Shown here: positions 33,445-41,480 of the stretch, in pieces
How positions within the stretch are numbered: the stretch's first letter is position 1
Layout: the number at the start of each line of letters is the position of its first letter
Assembly (NCBI GenBank): GCA_046316615.1
Contig: JBKDAN010000053.1
Span: 161,295 to 225,294, forward strand
Direction of reading: 5' to 3'
DNA from: BJHL01 sp040378885
GTDB lineage: Bacteria > Planctomycetota > Phycisphaerae > Phycisphaerales > UBA1924
Length of the DNA: 64,000 bases
The notes under the pieces: generated by a model
What the model was told of the DNA's origin: nothing
What the model saw: the letters and a program-made list of their open reading frames with translations, nothing else
The model's database searches: none
Program-made: the position numbers and the translations under genes

Positions 33445-34539
33445 TTATCCCACCCGCTCAGCCTTCTGCTCGCGGCTCATCAGCAGGCCGATGGCGTCGA
33501 TGGGGTCGGTGTTCTCGAAGAGAACGGCGTTGACGGCCTGCACGATGGGCATATCCACGCGGTATTGCTTGGCGAGTTCCACGACGCTTTTGGTGGTGGC
33601 GACGCCTTCGACGACGAAGGGGGAGCCTGCGAGGTATTCGTCGAGCTTGCGGCCTTTGCCGAGGGCTTCGCCGCAACTGCGGTTACGGCCTTCGGGGCTG
33701 AAGCAGGTGGTTGCAAGGTCGCCCACGCCGGCGATGCCGAAGAACGTGCTGGGTGTTGCGCCCATGGCGGTGCCGAGACGGACGATTTCGGCGAGGCCGC
33801 GGGCGAGGAGTGCGCTCTTGGCGTTGGCGCCGGCGTGGAGGCCGTCGCAGATGCCGGCGGCGATGGCGATGACGTTTTTGACTGCGCCGGCGAGTTCGAC
33901 GCCCACGACGTCGCTGTTGGTATAGATGCGCAGCCAAGAGTTGCCAAAGAGGGCCTGAACCTGTTTGGCGAAGGCGGCATCGTCGCTCGCGGCGGTCATG
34001 GCGGCGGGGAGGCAGCGGGCGAGTTCGGCGGCGATGGTCGGACCACTCAAGACCGCATAGGGACGCGGGGCCCGGTCGGGGTGGTCGCGGCCTTCTTCGC
34101 GCAGCACATCGGCGACGATTTGCGTGGGTCGCAGCAAGGAGCCGTTCTCGATGCCTTTGGCGACGCTGACGACCCCGGCACCCGCGGGAACATGGCGGGC
34201 GAGGCGCTGCCACACGCTGCGGGTGTGCTGGACGGGCACCGCAGTCACGAACATGTCGGCGGACGCGATGGCTTCGTCGCTGCGGAGGACCTCGACATCG
34301 TCGGGCAGGATAAACCCCGGGAGCCGGTCGGTTCGACGAGTTTGGAGGAGCGAGGCGGCTTCGTCGGGGCTGTGACCCCACATGATGACGCGCAAGGGCT
34401 TGACGATACCGCCCTCTCCACCGGAACCCTGGGCGAGCAAGCCGGCACAAACCAAACCCATCTGTCCTAAACCAAGGACGGCGACGGTCGGTCGCGTGTC
34501 CGTCGGGGTGGGCCGGCGATCTTTACTTGGTTGAGCCAC
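33445..34539 (-). CDS. gpsA: NAD(P)H-dependent glycerol-3-phosphate dehydrogenase
   Basis: 364 residues from GTG 34539. It makes sn-glycerol 3-phosphate from dihydroxyacetone phosphate for phospholipid synthesis in the cytoplasm. The N-terminal Rossmann motif is VAVLGLGQMGLVCAGLL. Family signatures follow: ADMFVTAVPVQHTRSVWQRL, GIENGSLLRPTQI, AVLSGPTIAAEL, the catalytic-Lys helix VGVELAGAVKNVIAIAAGIC, NAKSALLARGLAEIVRLG, GIAGVGDLATTC and SPEGRNRSCGEALGKG, and a C-terminal VEGVATTKSVVEL. Length is slightly above the usual 330-340 because of a basic N-terminal stretch and a Gly-rich insert after the first helix. It stands alone between oppositely directed transcription units. Confidence 0.95.
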   Translation of the reverse strand: MAQPSKDRRPTPTDTRPTVAVLGLGQMGLVCAGLLAQGSGGEGGIVKPLRVIMWGHSPDEAASLLQTRRTDRLPGFILPDDVEVLRSDEAIASADMFVTAVPVQHTRSVWQRLARHVPAGAGVVSVAKGIENGSLLRPTQIVADVLREEGRDHPDRAPRPYAVLSGPTIAAELARCLPAAMTAASDDAAFAKQVQALFGNSWLRIYTNSDVVGVELAGAVKNVIAIAAGICDGLHAGANAKSALLARGLAEIVRLGTAMGATPSTFFGIAGVGDLATTCFSPEGRNRSCGEALGKGRKLDEYLAGSPFVVEGVATTKSVVELAKQYRVDMPIVQAVNAVLFENTDPIDAIGLLMSREQKAERVG

Positions 34540-34856
34540 GCACAGTGCTCCGATAGAGGTTGCGGGTTAGGGACAGGATCTGGATCCAAGCCGCTCGAAC
34601 CGGCATTGCAAATGCTGCGTAAGCCTAAGGCCGGTTCTCGGCGTGCGTTGTCGCGTGCACCTGTGCGCAGGTTGTGCCGATACCGAACAAAGACAGGTCG
34701 CGAAGGTACTGGCTATGACGAGGATGTCACGCCGTCCCACGCGGCGTGCTCGCTTGTTTGGCTCTGTGTCGTCGTGGCCCGTATCCTGTGGGCCTTTTCG
34801 TTTGTCCTGACCCTGTTCGAATTTCTCTCTCCTTCGATCAGCGGAGCTTTCAACCT
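34540..34856. other. Divergent intergenic region, no gene recognised
   Basis: It separates gpsA from the P-type ATPase gene. No recognisable coding frame, tRNA or riboswitch. It presumably holds the promoters of both genes. Confidence 0.5.
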
Positions 34857-36992
34857 ATGCCAGTTCGTCACTTTCCGCTTCGTCACGCCGGACACGACCA
34901 CGCCGGGCACGACCACAAGCACGATCACGCTCACGACCACAAGTCGGGCGAGCCGCACGTGCACTCGTACGACGACAAGGGCGAGATGGTCTGCTGCTCG
35001 CACCATGAGATCGCGATTGAGCGGTGGATTCGCTTTGCCCTGGTGGGCGGCGTGCTGCTGCTGGTCAGCACGATCATGAAGGTCTTCGGCACGACGTCGT
35101 TCGGCGACAACCGCATCGCGGATATCCCGGCGGTGATCGCGGCCTTGTGCCTGGGCTGGCCTCTGTTCCTGGCGGCGTTTACGGAACTGAAGAATGGCAA
35201 GGCCAGCAGCAGCACGCTGGCGGCTCTGGCCATCATCGCGGCGATTGTCGTGGGTCAGTACACCACGGCGGGCTGGCTGGCGTTCATTCTGGTTGTCTTT
35301 GGGCAGCTCGTTCGCCGCAGTGCGAGCGGTGCTCAGCGCGCCATTGAACAACTCGTCAAGCTCACGCCCGACGTTGCTCGCAAGCTGACGGATGGTGTGG
35401 AAGGCGAAGTGCGCGTCTCGACGCTTCGCGTGGGCGATGTGGTCCGCGTGCGGCCCGGTGAAAACCTGCCCGTGGACGGCAAGATCATCACCGGTCGCAG
35501 CACGCTGAATCAGGCGTCGCTGACTGGTGAATCGGCCCCTGTCGAAGCTCAGGTGGGCAGCGACGTGTACGCGGGCACGACCAACCTGACGGGCATGATT
35601 GATATTCAGGTAACCACGATCGGCCAAGACACGACGATCGGTAAGGTGACGCAGCTGATTCGTCAGGCCGAGCAAAGCCGCACGCCCCGTCAGATGTTGA
35701 TCGAGCAGGTGTCGCGCTTCTTTGTGCCGGTGGTGCTGGCCGTCGCTGCGGTGACGTGGTTCATCATGAGCCAGAGCGCGGATGAGAGCATCAAGAACGC
35801 CGCGGCGACGACGGCGGTGACGGTGCTGGTGGTGGCGTGCCCGAGCGCGTTGCTGCTGGCCAGCCCCAGCGCGATGCTGGCCGCGTTTGCCGCGGCGGCG
35901 CGACTGGGCATTTTGATCAAGCAGCCGCAGTACCTCGAAGCTGCTGGCAATGTGACCGCGGTGGTGATGGACAAGACCGGCACGATGACGACCGGCAAGT
36001 TCCAGGTGACCAAGCTCGCACCGGCGACGGGCGTGGATGGTGCGGAACTGCTGATGGCCGCCACCAATGGCGAACAGCACAGCAACCACCCGCTGGCGCA
36101 GAGCATTCTGACGACGGCGAAGATGGCGAACATCAAGCCCGACGGCAGCAACGACTACGAAGAAATCCACGGTCGCGGCGTGAAGGCTCGCACGAGTATG
36201 GGCGAAGTGCACGTGGGCCGCGCGAGCTGGCTGCGTGAGATCGATCCGTCGATCAAGGGCGAAGTGGAGCAGGTTGAAAGCAAGATCGAAGGCATGACGG
36301 GCGTGCACGTGATGCGCAACGGGCGCTATCTCGGCGCCGTCGCGCTCGAAGACACGATTCGCCCGAACACCAAGAACGTGATCGGGCGGCTGCGCGAGCA
36401 GGGCATTCGCTACATCGCGATCTTCACGGGTGACCGACTGAGCGTCGGCAAGCGCGTGGGTCAAGCGGTGGGCGTGGACACGGTGGAAGCCGAGTGCCTG
36501 CCTGAAGAGAAGCACGCTCAGATTCAGGGCATGGTGAAGGCCGGCTATCGCACCATGATGGTCGGCGACGGCATCAACGACGGTCCGAGCCTCGCAGCGG
36601 CTGACGTTGGTATCGCAATGGGCCTGTCGGGCAGCGACATCGCCGCAAACAGCGCGGGTGTGGCGCTGATGAACGACGACCTGAGCCGCGTGCCGTTCCT
36701 GATTGAACTGGCCCGCCGCACGCGAGCGGTGACGGCGCAGAACATCGTGATCAGCGTGGTGCTGGCCATCGTCGGTCTGGTGCTGGCGATTCTGACGACG
36801 AACAAGATCGGCGCAGTGGCGCTGCCTTTGGCGGCGTTCTACCACTTCGCGGGTGACATTTTCGTGCTGGCCAACAGCTTCCGCCTGTTCCGCTTCGGCG
36901 AGGACTTTGCGGATGCCGAGAAGCCCAGCGATGCGCCGATGATGCCGCGTCGCGAGGCGAGCGTTCGCGGGTTGAGTGCGACGCCGGCGTAA
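34857..36992 (+). CDS. P1B-type (heavy-metal) cation-transporting ATPase with His-rich N-terminus and CPS motif
   Basis: 711 residues from ATG 34857; upstream in-frame codons would add an unlikely extension. Residues 8-37 are His-rich (HAGHDHAGHDHKHDH and more), a likely Zn/Co/Ni-binding tail in place of the usual HMA domain. Membrane helices, an actuator domain with LTGESAPVE, the phosphorylation site DKTGTMT (Asp372), the P1B hallmark HP (NHPLAQSIL) and the hinge MVGDGINDGPSLAAADVGIA are all present. The ion-binding motif in the sixth helix reads Cys328-Pro-Ser, not CPC, CPH or SPC, so metal choice is uncertain; zinc or cobalt efflux is a guess. It should sit in the inner membrane. No metal-responsive regulator is adjacent. 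Confidence 0.87.
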   Translation: MPVRHFPLRHAGHDHAGHDHKHDHAHDHKSGEPHVHSYDDKGEMVCCSHHEIAIERWIRFALVGGVLLLVSTIMKVFGTTSFGDNRIADIPAVIAALCLGWPLFLAAFTELKNGKASSSTLAALAIIAAIVVGQYTTAGWLAFILVVFGQLVRRSASGAQRAIEQLVKLTPDVARKLTDGVEGEVRVSTLRVGDVVRVRPGENLPVDGKIITGRSTLNQASLTGESAPVEAQVGSDVYAGTTNLTGMIDIQVTTIGQDTTIGKVTQLIRQAEQSRTPRQMLIEQVSRFFVPVVLAVAAVTWFIMSQSADESIKNAAATTAVTVLVVACPSALLLASPSAMLAAFAAAARLGILIKQPQYLEAAGNVTAVVMDKTGTMTTGKFQVTKLAPATGVDGAELLMAATNGEQHSNHPLAQSILTTAKMANIKPDGSNDYEEIHGRGVKARTSMGEVHVGRASWLREIDPSIKGEVEQVESKIEGMTGVHVMRNGRYLGAVALEDTIRPNTKNVIGRLREQGIRYIAIFTGDRLSVGKRVGQAVGVDTVEAECLPEEKHAQIQGMVKAGYRTMMVGDGINDGPSLAAADVGIAMGLSGSDIAANSAGVALMNDDLSRVPFLIELARRTRAVTAQNIVISVVLAIVGLVLAILTTNKIGAVALPLAAFYHFAGDIFVLANSFRLFRFGEDFADAEKPSDAPMMPRREASVRGLSATPA

Positions 36993-37010
36993 GGGAGTTG
37001 ATGACGAAAC

Positions 37011-37046
37011 AAAAACGCCCCGCATGCGATCATGCGGGGCGTTTTT
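37011..37046. terminator. Bidirectional terminator between converging genes
   Basis: 16-bp perfect stem AAAAACGCCCCGCATG / CATGCGGGGCGTTTTT with loop CGAT. It serves the P-type ATPase on plus and the GT2 gene on minus. Confidence 0.92.
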
Positions 37047-37079
37047 CATTTTTGATGCGGCTGCATGCGGATGGAATGT

Positions 37080-37104
37080 GGCCGCCCCGGAGGTGCGGCC
37101 CACC
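37080..37104. repeat. GC-rich imperfect palindrome, intergenic copy
   Basis: GGCCGC / GCGGCC arms surround CCCGGAGGT. The 25-base block matches 22 of 25 bases at 48980-49004 inside dnaE, so the two appear to belong to one dispersed repeat family. Confidence 0.55.
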
Positions 37105-37105
37105 A

Positions 37106-37909
37106 TCAACCCGCACGAACCAGCGGCGATGCGACGCCGATCAACGCGCTTGCGGGCAACCTGCGGGCTTGGCGGCGGAGTTCTTTGTGCAGCACATCGC
37201 GGTAGTGGGCGAGACGCACGGTCGGATCGTCGAGCGTTGCGCCGAACGAGCGGTTGGGGTCGTTGTAGATCAGCTTCACGGGCATCTCACGCACGGCCAG
37301 CGCGAAGGCAGCGGCCTGCACCCAGAACTGCATGGGGAAGGCGTAGCCGTTTTCTGTCAGGCGCAGGCGATTGAGTGATGCGACGCGGTAGGCCTTGAAG
37401 CCGCAGAAGCCGTCGGTGAGCTGGGTGCCTAGACGACCGCCGAGGCGATCGTTGACTTCTTTGGTGATCGTGATGTTGACTGCCCGGCGCTGCGGCGGGG
37501 CGGCATCCGCCGCGATGCTCTGAGGCATGTAGCGTGAGCCGCTGATGATGTCTGCTCCGCCGCGCTGGGCTTCATCCAGGAATCGGGGAATAGCTGCCGG
37601 CTCGTGCTGCTCGTCGCAGTCCATGGTGATGAGCCAGTCGTAACCACGACCACTGGCCCAGCCGAACGCGTCTCGCAGGCTCGCGCCGTAGCCGGCATTC
37701 ACGCCGTGACGGATGACATCGATGGGATGCTGAGCGAGGATCGAGGGGGTCGCGTCGGTACTGCCATCGTCAATGGCCAGGACGTCCACGTGGTGACGGT
37801 CCAGGAGGCTGTCTCGCACGGCGAGTACGCGGCGCAAGATGCCATCGGCGTATTTGGCCTCGTTGAACACCGGAATGGCGATGAGCACTTTCATGGGCTT
37901 GGAAGGCAT
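37106..37909 (-). CDS. GT2-family glycosyltransferase, dolichyl-phosphate-mannose-synthase-like
   Basis: 267 residues from ATG 37909. A GT-A fold with IPVFNEAKYADG, the nucleotide-binding LAIDDGSTDATPSI, NAGYGASLRDAF, the metal-binding MDCDEQHEP (D-x-D type) and DIISGSRYMPQS, then TDGFCGFKAYRVASL. These match inverting polyprenyl-phosphate mannosyl/glucosyl transferases (DPM1/GtrB type). It lacks C-terminal membrane helices, so it resembles soluble DPM1 forms. It would transfer a hexose from GDP- or UDP-sugar to a lipid phosphate at the inner membrane. A second ATG 15 bases downstream is an alternative start. It may follow the 38087-38737 gene in transcription. Confidence 0.87.
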   Translation of the reverse strand: MPSKPMKVLIAIPVFNEAKYADGILRRVLAVRDSLLDRHHVDVLAIDDGSTDATPSILAQHPIDVIRHGVNAGYGASLRDAFGWASGRGYDWLITMDCDEQHEPAAIPRFLDEAQRGGADIISGSRYMPQSIAADAAPPQRRAVNITITKEVNDRLGGRLGTQLTDGFCGFKAYRVASLNRLRLTENGYAFPMQFWVQAAAFALAVREMPVKLIYNDPNRSFGATLDDPTVRLAHYRDVLHKELRRQARRLPASALIGVASPLVRAG

Positions 37910-38086
37910 ATTCAACAAACGCGTTGGGCCCGAGGCTCCCCCCAGGCAAGCCGCGGCGGGCGATAACCGTCGCTCGCGATCCGTCTATGAATGTGCCATC
38001 CGTGGCCTTCACTGTTCGATGCGGATGCGGGATGAGAGTCACCGAAATTCCGAACGCAACATTCGGATGGACGCTCCGAGTCCGCT

Positions 38087-38737
38087 TTAGTCCGCACCCT
38101 GGGGCTCATCGCCATCATCGAAATCGCTCGACAGCCGACTTCGGGCGAGGCTGGTGAAGGCGGCAAACCCGAAGGGCTCGGCTTCGCCGCCATCGGGCTG
38201 GTTGCCCTCGCCCTGAGCGCGAGCGTTGGCTTCGAGCTGGTCCATCAGCTCTTCTGTCAGGGCGTGGAAGCCGCGAATCTCGTGAAGTGGCAGCGTGTAG
38301 ACCTCGCCGCCGGGCGTGTGGATCTGGAAGACTGTGCTCTGCAACACGGCCGAGAGCGTGAGTGACTGGCTGGAGTTGGGCACGCTGGCTGAGAAGACGG
38401 GATACACCGCCGCGATGGGGATGCGCTGGCCCGACTTGGTGATGAGTCCCAGCCGGCCGTCGAGCACTGCCATCGGGCTGGGCTCGGGGACGGGACCGGG
38501 GACCGCCGGAGCCGACGGCTTGACGCGAAGCATGATGAGCGAGACGAGCACTTCGCGAAGGACATTCTGCCAGAACAGATCGCGATACGCCTGCGTCTGT
38601 GTGGGCGAGAGCGTCAGTCGCATGTGCGAAGAAGCGGTTCGCAGCGACGTGACCTTGCGCTTGACCAGAGCACGACTCTTGCGAGCGGCTGACTTCGCAG
38701 CCGGGCGGGCAGCGGGTTTGGCTGGACGTTTCGCCAT
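38087..38737 (-). CDS. Protein of unknown function with Lys/Ala/Arg-rich N-terminus
   Basis: 216 residues. The first ~35 are basic and Ala/Pro-rich (AKRPAKPAARPAAKSAARKS), like a nucleic-acid-binding tail. The remainder has a helix near 55-75 (TQAYRDLFWQNVLREVLVSL), a Pro-rich link, a beta-rich section (VLDGRLGLITKSGQRIPIAA, FQIHTPGGEVYTLPLHEIRG) and an acidic C-terminus (SSDFDDGDEPQGAD). No family recognised. Its ATG lies three bases after the stop of the upstream ABC ATPase gene, so the two are almost certainly co-transcribed, which suggests a functional link I cannot identify. Confidence 0.65.
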   Translation of the reverse strand: MAKRPAKPAARPAAKSAARKSRALVKRKVTSLRTASSHMRLTLSPTQTQAYRDLFWQNVLREVLVSLIMLRVKPSAPAVPGPVPEPSPMAVLDGRLGLITKSGQRIPIAAVYPVFSASVPNSSQSLTLSAVLQSTVFQIHTPGGEVYTLPLHEIRGFHALTEELMDQLEANARAQGEGNQPDGGEAEPFGFAAFTSLARSRLSSDFDDGDEPQGAD

Positions 38738-38740
38738 CGG

Positions 38741-39835
38741 TCAGGCCTCCACTCGTGCGCCAGTTGCGTCGAAGACATGGGCGCGGTCCATATCAACTTC
38801 CACGTGCGTCGCCATGCCCGGCAGGATGTTCATGTCGATGGGAACGCGCGCCGTGATGCGCTGCCCACCTGCAAGCGTGAGATGCACATCCATCTGTTCC
38901 CCCAGCGGCTCCACGGTTTCAACGGAGGCCGAAAGAGTTGCTGAACCGGCAGCAGGGACGATCCGCAGCATCGTCGGGCGCACGCCCAGTTCCGCGGCGG
39001 GGACGGTCATCGACGCACGCGCACGCGGGAGCGAAAGCCGAGCTGCGGCTGCGGAGACGAAAGCTCCATCTCGCACGCTTCCCGGAATGAAGTTCATGGG
39101 CGGCGTACCGACGAACGATCCGACAAACCGGTTCGCGGGCTTGCCAAAAACACTGAGCGGTGTGTCGAATTGCTGCACCAGGCCGGCGTTCATAACGACG
39201 ACGCGCTGTCCGAGTGTCATTGCTTCTTCTTGATCGTGCGTGACGTAAATCGTGGTGGTTTTGAGCCGCTGGTGAAGAGCCTTGATCTCTGCACGTGTGG
39301 TCACTCGGAGCTTGGCGTCGAGGTTGCTGAGCGGCTCGTCGAACAGAAAGACCCTCGGCTCGCGAACGATGGCGCGGCCCACGGCAACGCGTTGACGCTG
39401 CCCGCCGCTCAAAGCGCCGGGCTTGCGATCGAGCAGTTCTTCGATACCGAGCGTCTTGGCAACAGCGGTGACCTTGCCTGCCACCGTTTCTTTGGTGATG
39501 CCCTTCATCTTGAGCGCGAAGCCCATGTTCTCTCGCACGGTCATGTGCGGGTAGAGGGCGTAGTTCTGGAAGACCATCGCAACGTCGCGATCCTTTGGCG
39601 CGACGTCGTTCACGACGCGCGGACCAATGCGAATCGTGCCTGCTGAGATGTCTTCCAGACCAGCGACCATGCGAAGCACCGTGCTCTTGCCACAGCCCGA
39701 AGGGCCGACGAGCACGACAAATTCACCATCTGCAATGGAAAGCGAGACGCCTTTGACGGCTTCCACGCCGCCAGCGGGTCCGCCGCGCGTGGGCGGATAG
39801 ACCTTGCGAACGCCTTCGAGCACGACTTCAGCCAT
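38741..39835 (-). CDS. ABC transporter ATP-binding protein, MalK/UgpC/MsmK type
   Basis: 364 residues. Walker A GPSGCGKST, Q-loop MVFQNYALYPHMTV, signature LSGGQRQRVAVGRA, Walker B VFLFDEPLSNLDAK and the switch His in YVTHDQEEAM are all intact. The C-terminal ~120 residues form the OB-fold regulatory domain of the sugar-importer (CUT1) ATPases, including LGVRPTMLRI and VEPLGEQMDVHLTLAGG. These ATPases often serve several carbohydrate importers. No permease or binding protein lies nearby, so its partners must be encoded elsewhere. It starts the leftward unit that continues into 38087-38737. Confidence 0.92.
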   Translation of the reverse strand: MAEVVLEGVRKVYPPTRGGPAGGVEAVKGVSLSIADGEFVVLVGPSGCGKSTVLRMVAGLEDISAGTIRIGPRVVNDVAPKDRDVAMVFQNYALYPHMTVRENMGFALKMKGITKETVAGKVTAVAKTLGIEELLDRKPGALSGGQRQRVAVGRAIVREPRVFLFDEPLSNLDAKLRVTTRAEIKALHQRLKTTTIYVTHDQEEAMTLGQRVVVMNAGLVQQFDTPLSVFGKPANRFVGSFVGTPPMNFIPGSVRDGAFVSAAAARLSLPRARASMTVPAAELGVRPTMLRIVPAAGSATLSASVETVEPLGEQMDVHLTLAGGQRITARVPIDMNILPGMATHVEVDMDRAHVFDATGARVEA

Positions 39836-40085
39836 GGCGGGAGGTTAGCGCGGCGAGAAGTCCGCAAGGAATCCACAAGTCACACACATTCATGGTTGTC
39901 GCAAGTGGTTCGCGTGTAACCGTTTCGCGACGCGATGTGAATGTGTGGTGGCAGTGGCTTGCTTTTTGTTTCCCAGTCCCTACAACCCGCACCCTGAATT
40001 GTTGAACTGCGCAGAAATCGCACTCGTATCCAATCTACAGAGATCGGTCGCCGATCTCAACCCAGTCCCTTCTCGGAGGTGCGTT

Positions 40086-40343
40086 ATGGGTCCGTCAGAA
40101 AAATCATTCCAGCAAGTCCGCAACATCCTGGGCAAACTCGACCGCAACATTGATTCGCTGCGAGCGCAGCGCACGTCGCCCCCGCCGGCGCCTACGCCGC
40201 GAGCGCCGAGTGCTCCGATCAGCCCGGATCGCACGATTGGCACTGCCGAGCGCGCCGTGCCCGGCGCACAGGCGGGCAACCAGCCCGCGCCGCAGCGCGC
40301 TGCCAGCATCTACGGCCGCGCGAAGCCGTTGCCGCCGGCGTAA
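40086..40343 (+). CDS. Small Pro/Ala-rich protein of unknown function
   Basis: 85 residues. ATG 40086 is preceded by a good ribosome site (CGGAGG at 40075-40080, six bases upstream). The N-terminal helix SEKSFQQVRNILGKLDRNID looks like an amphipathic segment. The rest is Pro/Ala/Arg-rich and probably disordered. No known family. The strong ribosome site and the position 41 bases before the next gene support it being real. Confidence 0.55.
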   Translation: MGPSEKSFQQVRNILGKLDRNIDSLRAQRTSPPPAPTPRAPSAPISPDRTIGTAERAVPGAQAGNQPAPQRAASIYGRAKPLPPA

Positions 40344-40384
40344 CTGCACCACAATCGATCCGTCGCACCCACTACGCTGCGTGC

Positions 40385-41320
40385 ATGCGCGGCGTTTTTC
40401 ATTTCATCGTGGCGACGGTGGCGACCGTGCTGCTGGTCGGGTGCGAGAAACCCGCGCCGCAGCCTGCGCCCCCCACCGCTGCAGAGACCGTCGGACGCGA
40501 GCAACGCGTGGTTGTCTTGAGTCCGGCACTCGCCGTGATCGTGCGAGATCTGGGATATGCCGATCGTGTCGTCGCTCGCCATGCATACGACGATGTGCTG
40601 CCTCGTGAACTGCCGGCAGTGGGTGATCAGGCGGGCATTGACTACGAAGCGTTGGTTCGGGCGCGACCAACCCACGTGCTGATTCAGTGGGGCGCGAGAG
40701 AGTTGCCAGAGCGACTGACGCAGCTTGCTCAAAGCAACGGGTGGCAGGTCACCAACAGCAATCCGCTGACACTCATCGATATCGAGCGCAGCGTGCGCGA
40801 GATTGATGGCTCGCTCGCGGCGAGTGCGTCACCAACGCCAACTGCCCAGTCACTTCTACACGCGCTGGAAGTTCTTCGCACATCTTCGCAAGACGACCCG
40901 GCACAAGTCACCCCGGCGTGGGGTCCGATCCTTCTACTGGCATCCACGGATCCACCCGCGGCGCTCGGGCCAGGCTCGTGTCACGACGAAATACTGCGCG
41001 GTGTCGGCGGCATAACGGCGATTGCTGAAGGCTCACCTTGGATGGAACTGTCGCGCGAGGATCTGGTGCGCATGCAGCCGCGTGCGATCATTCTCGTGCG
41101 GCCGCGAAGCGCACGCGGTGTGACCGACGCAGATGGACCCACCGACGCGACCTCGAAAGACGCTTGGCAACCATTGCGCGAACTGGGACTCACTGCAATC
41201 AGTGAAAATCGCTTCGCAGTGATCGATGATCCAGAAGCCCTGCTGCCATCGACGAGCATGATTCGCGTGGCAGACACGATGCGGAAGATGATCCTGTCGT
41301 GGAAGTCGGAAGCCAAGTAG
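40385..41320 (+). CDS. Lipoprotein of the BtuF/FecB-type helical-backbone metal-receptor family
   Basis: 311 residues. A lipoprotein signal with lipobox LLVGC gives a mature Cys near residue 20, followed by a Pro-rich spacer. The class-III periplasmic-binding fold is seen in RVVVLSPALAVIVRDLGYAD, AVGDQAGIDYEALVRARPTH, LIQWGARELPERL, the long helix bridge and a C-terminal LREL..AISENRFAVIDDPE lobe. Relatives bind cobalamin or ferric siderophores for ABC import, or are stand-alone receptors. No permease/ATPase pair is adjacent. Two helices near residues 135-170 carry an insertion rich in Ser and Thr. The start is ATG 40385 without a strong ribosome site. Confidence 0.77.
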   Translation: MRGVFHFIVATVATVLLVGCEKPAPQPAPPTAAETVGREQRVVVLSPALAVIVRDLGYADRVVARHAYDDVLPRELPAVGDQAGIDYEALVRARPTHVLIQWGARELPERLTQLAQSNGWQVTNSNPLTLIDIERSVREIDGSLAASASPTPTAQSLLHALEVLRTSSQDDPAQVTPAWGPILLLASTDPPAALGPGSCHDEILRGVGGITAIAEGSPWMELSREDLVRMQPRAIILVRPRSARGVTDADGPTDATSKDAWQPLRELGLTAISENRFAVIDDPEALLPSTSMIRVADTMRKMILSWKSEAK

Positions 41321-41401
41321 GCAAAGGGCCCGTGGGGGGCGAAGACGGTTGCCGGAACTTCTGAGGCGCAGGTACGGGCGGGGCAAGGGCGACAAGAGAG
41401 C

Positions 41402-41434
41402 AAAAAGCAACCAGCCGCCCGTGAAGGCGGCTGG
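41402..41434 (-). terminator. Rho-independent terminator of the porin gene
   Basis: Stem CCAGCCGCC / GGCGGCTGG; on the minus strand it is followed by TTTTTG. It lies about 47 bases after the stop at 41481. Confidence 0.82.
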
Positions 41435-41480
41435 CTGTGTAGTACATCATCCAACCTGACTGGACAAGCCAGTCAAGAGA

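Noticed and set aside
34540..34700. A possible tRNA suggested by a GGTTCGAG stretch near 34590-34610 on the minus strand
   Set aside because: I could not fold a cloverleaf around it; the acceptor and anticodon arms are missing.
34713..37109. A long open frame (798 codons) on the minus strand opposite the P-type ATPase
   Set aside because: His/Arg-rich product without family motifs; it is a mirror of the real gene caused by high GC and codon bias.
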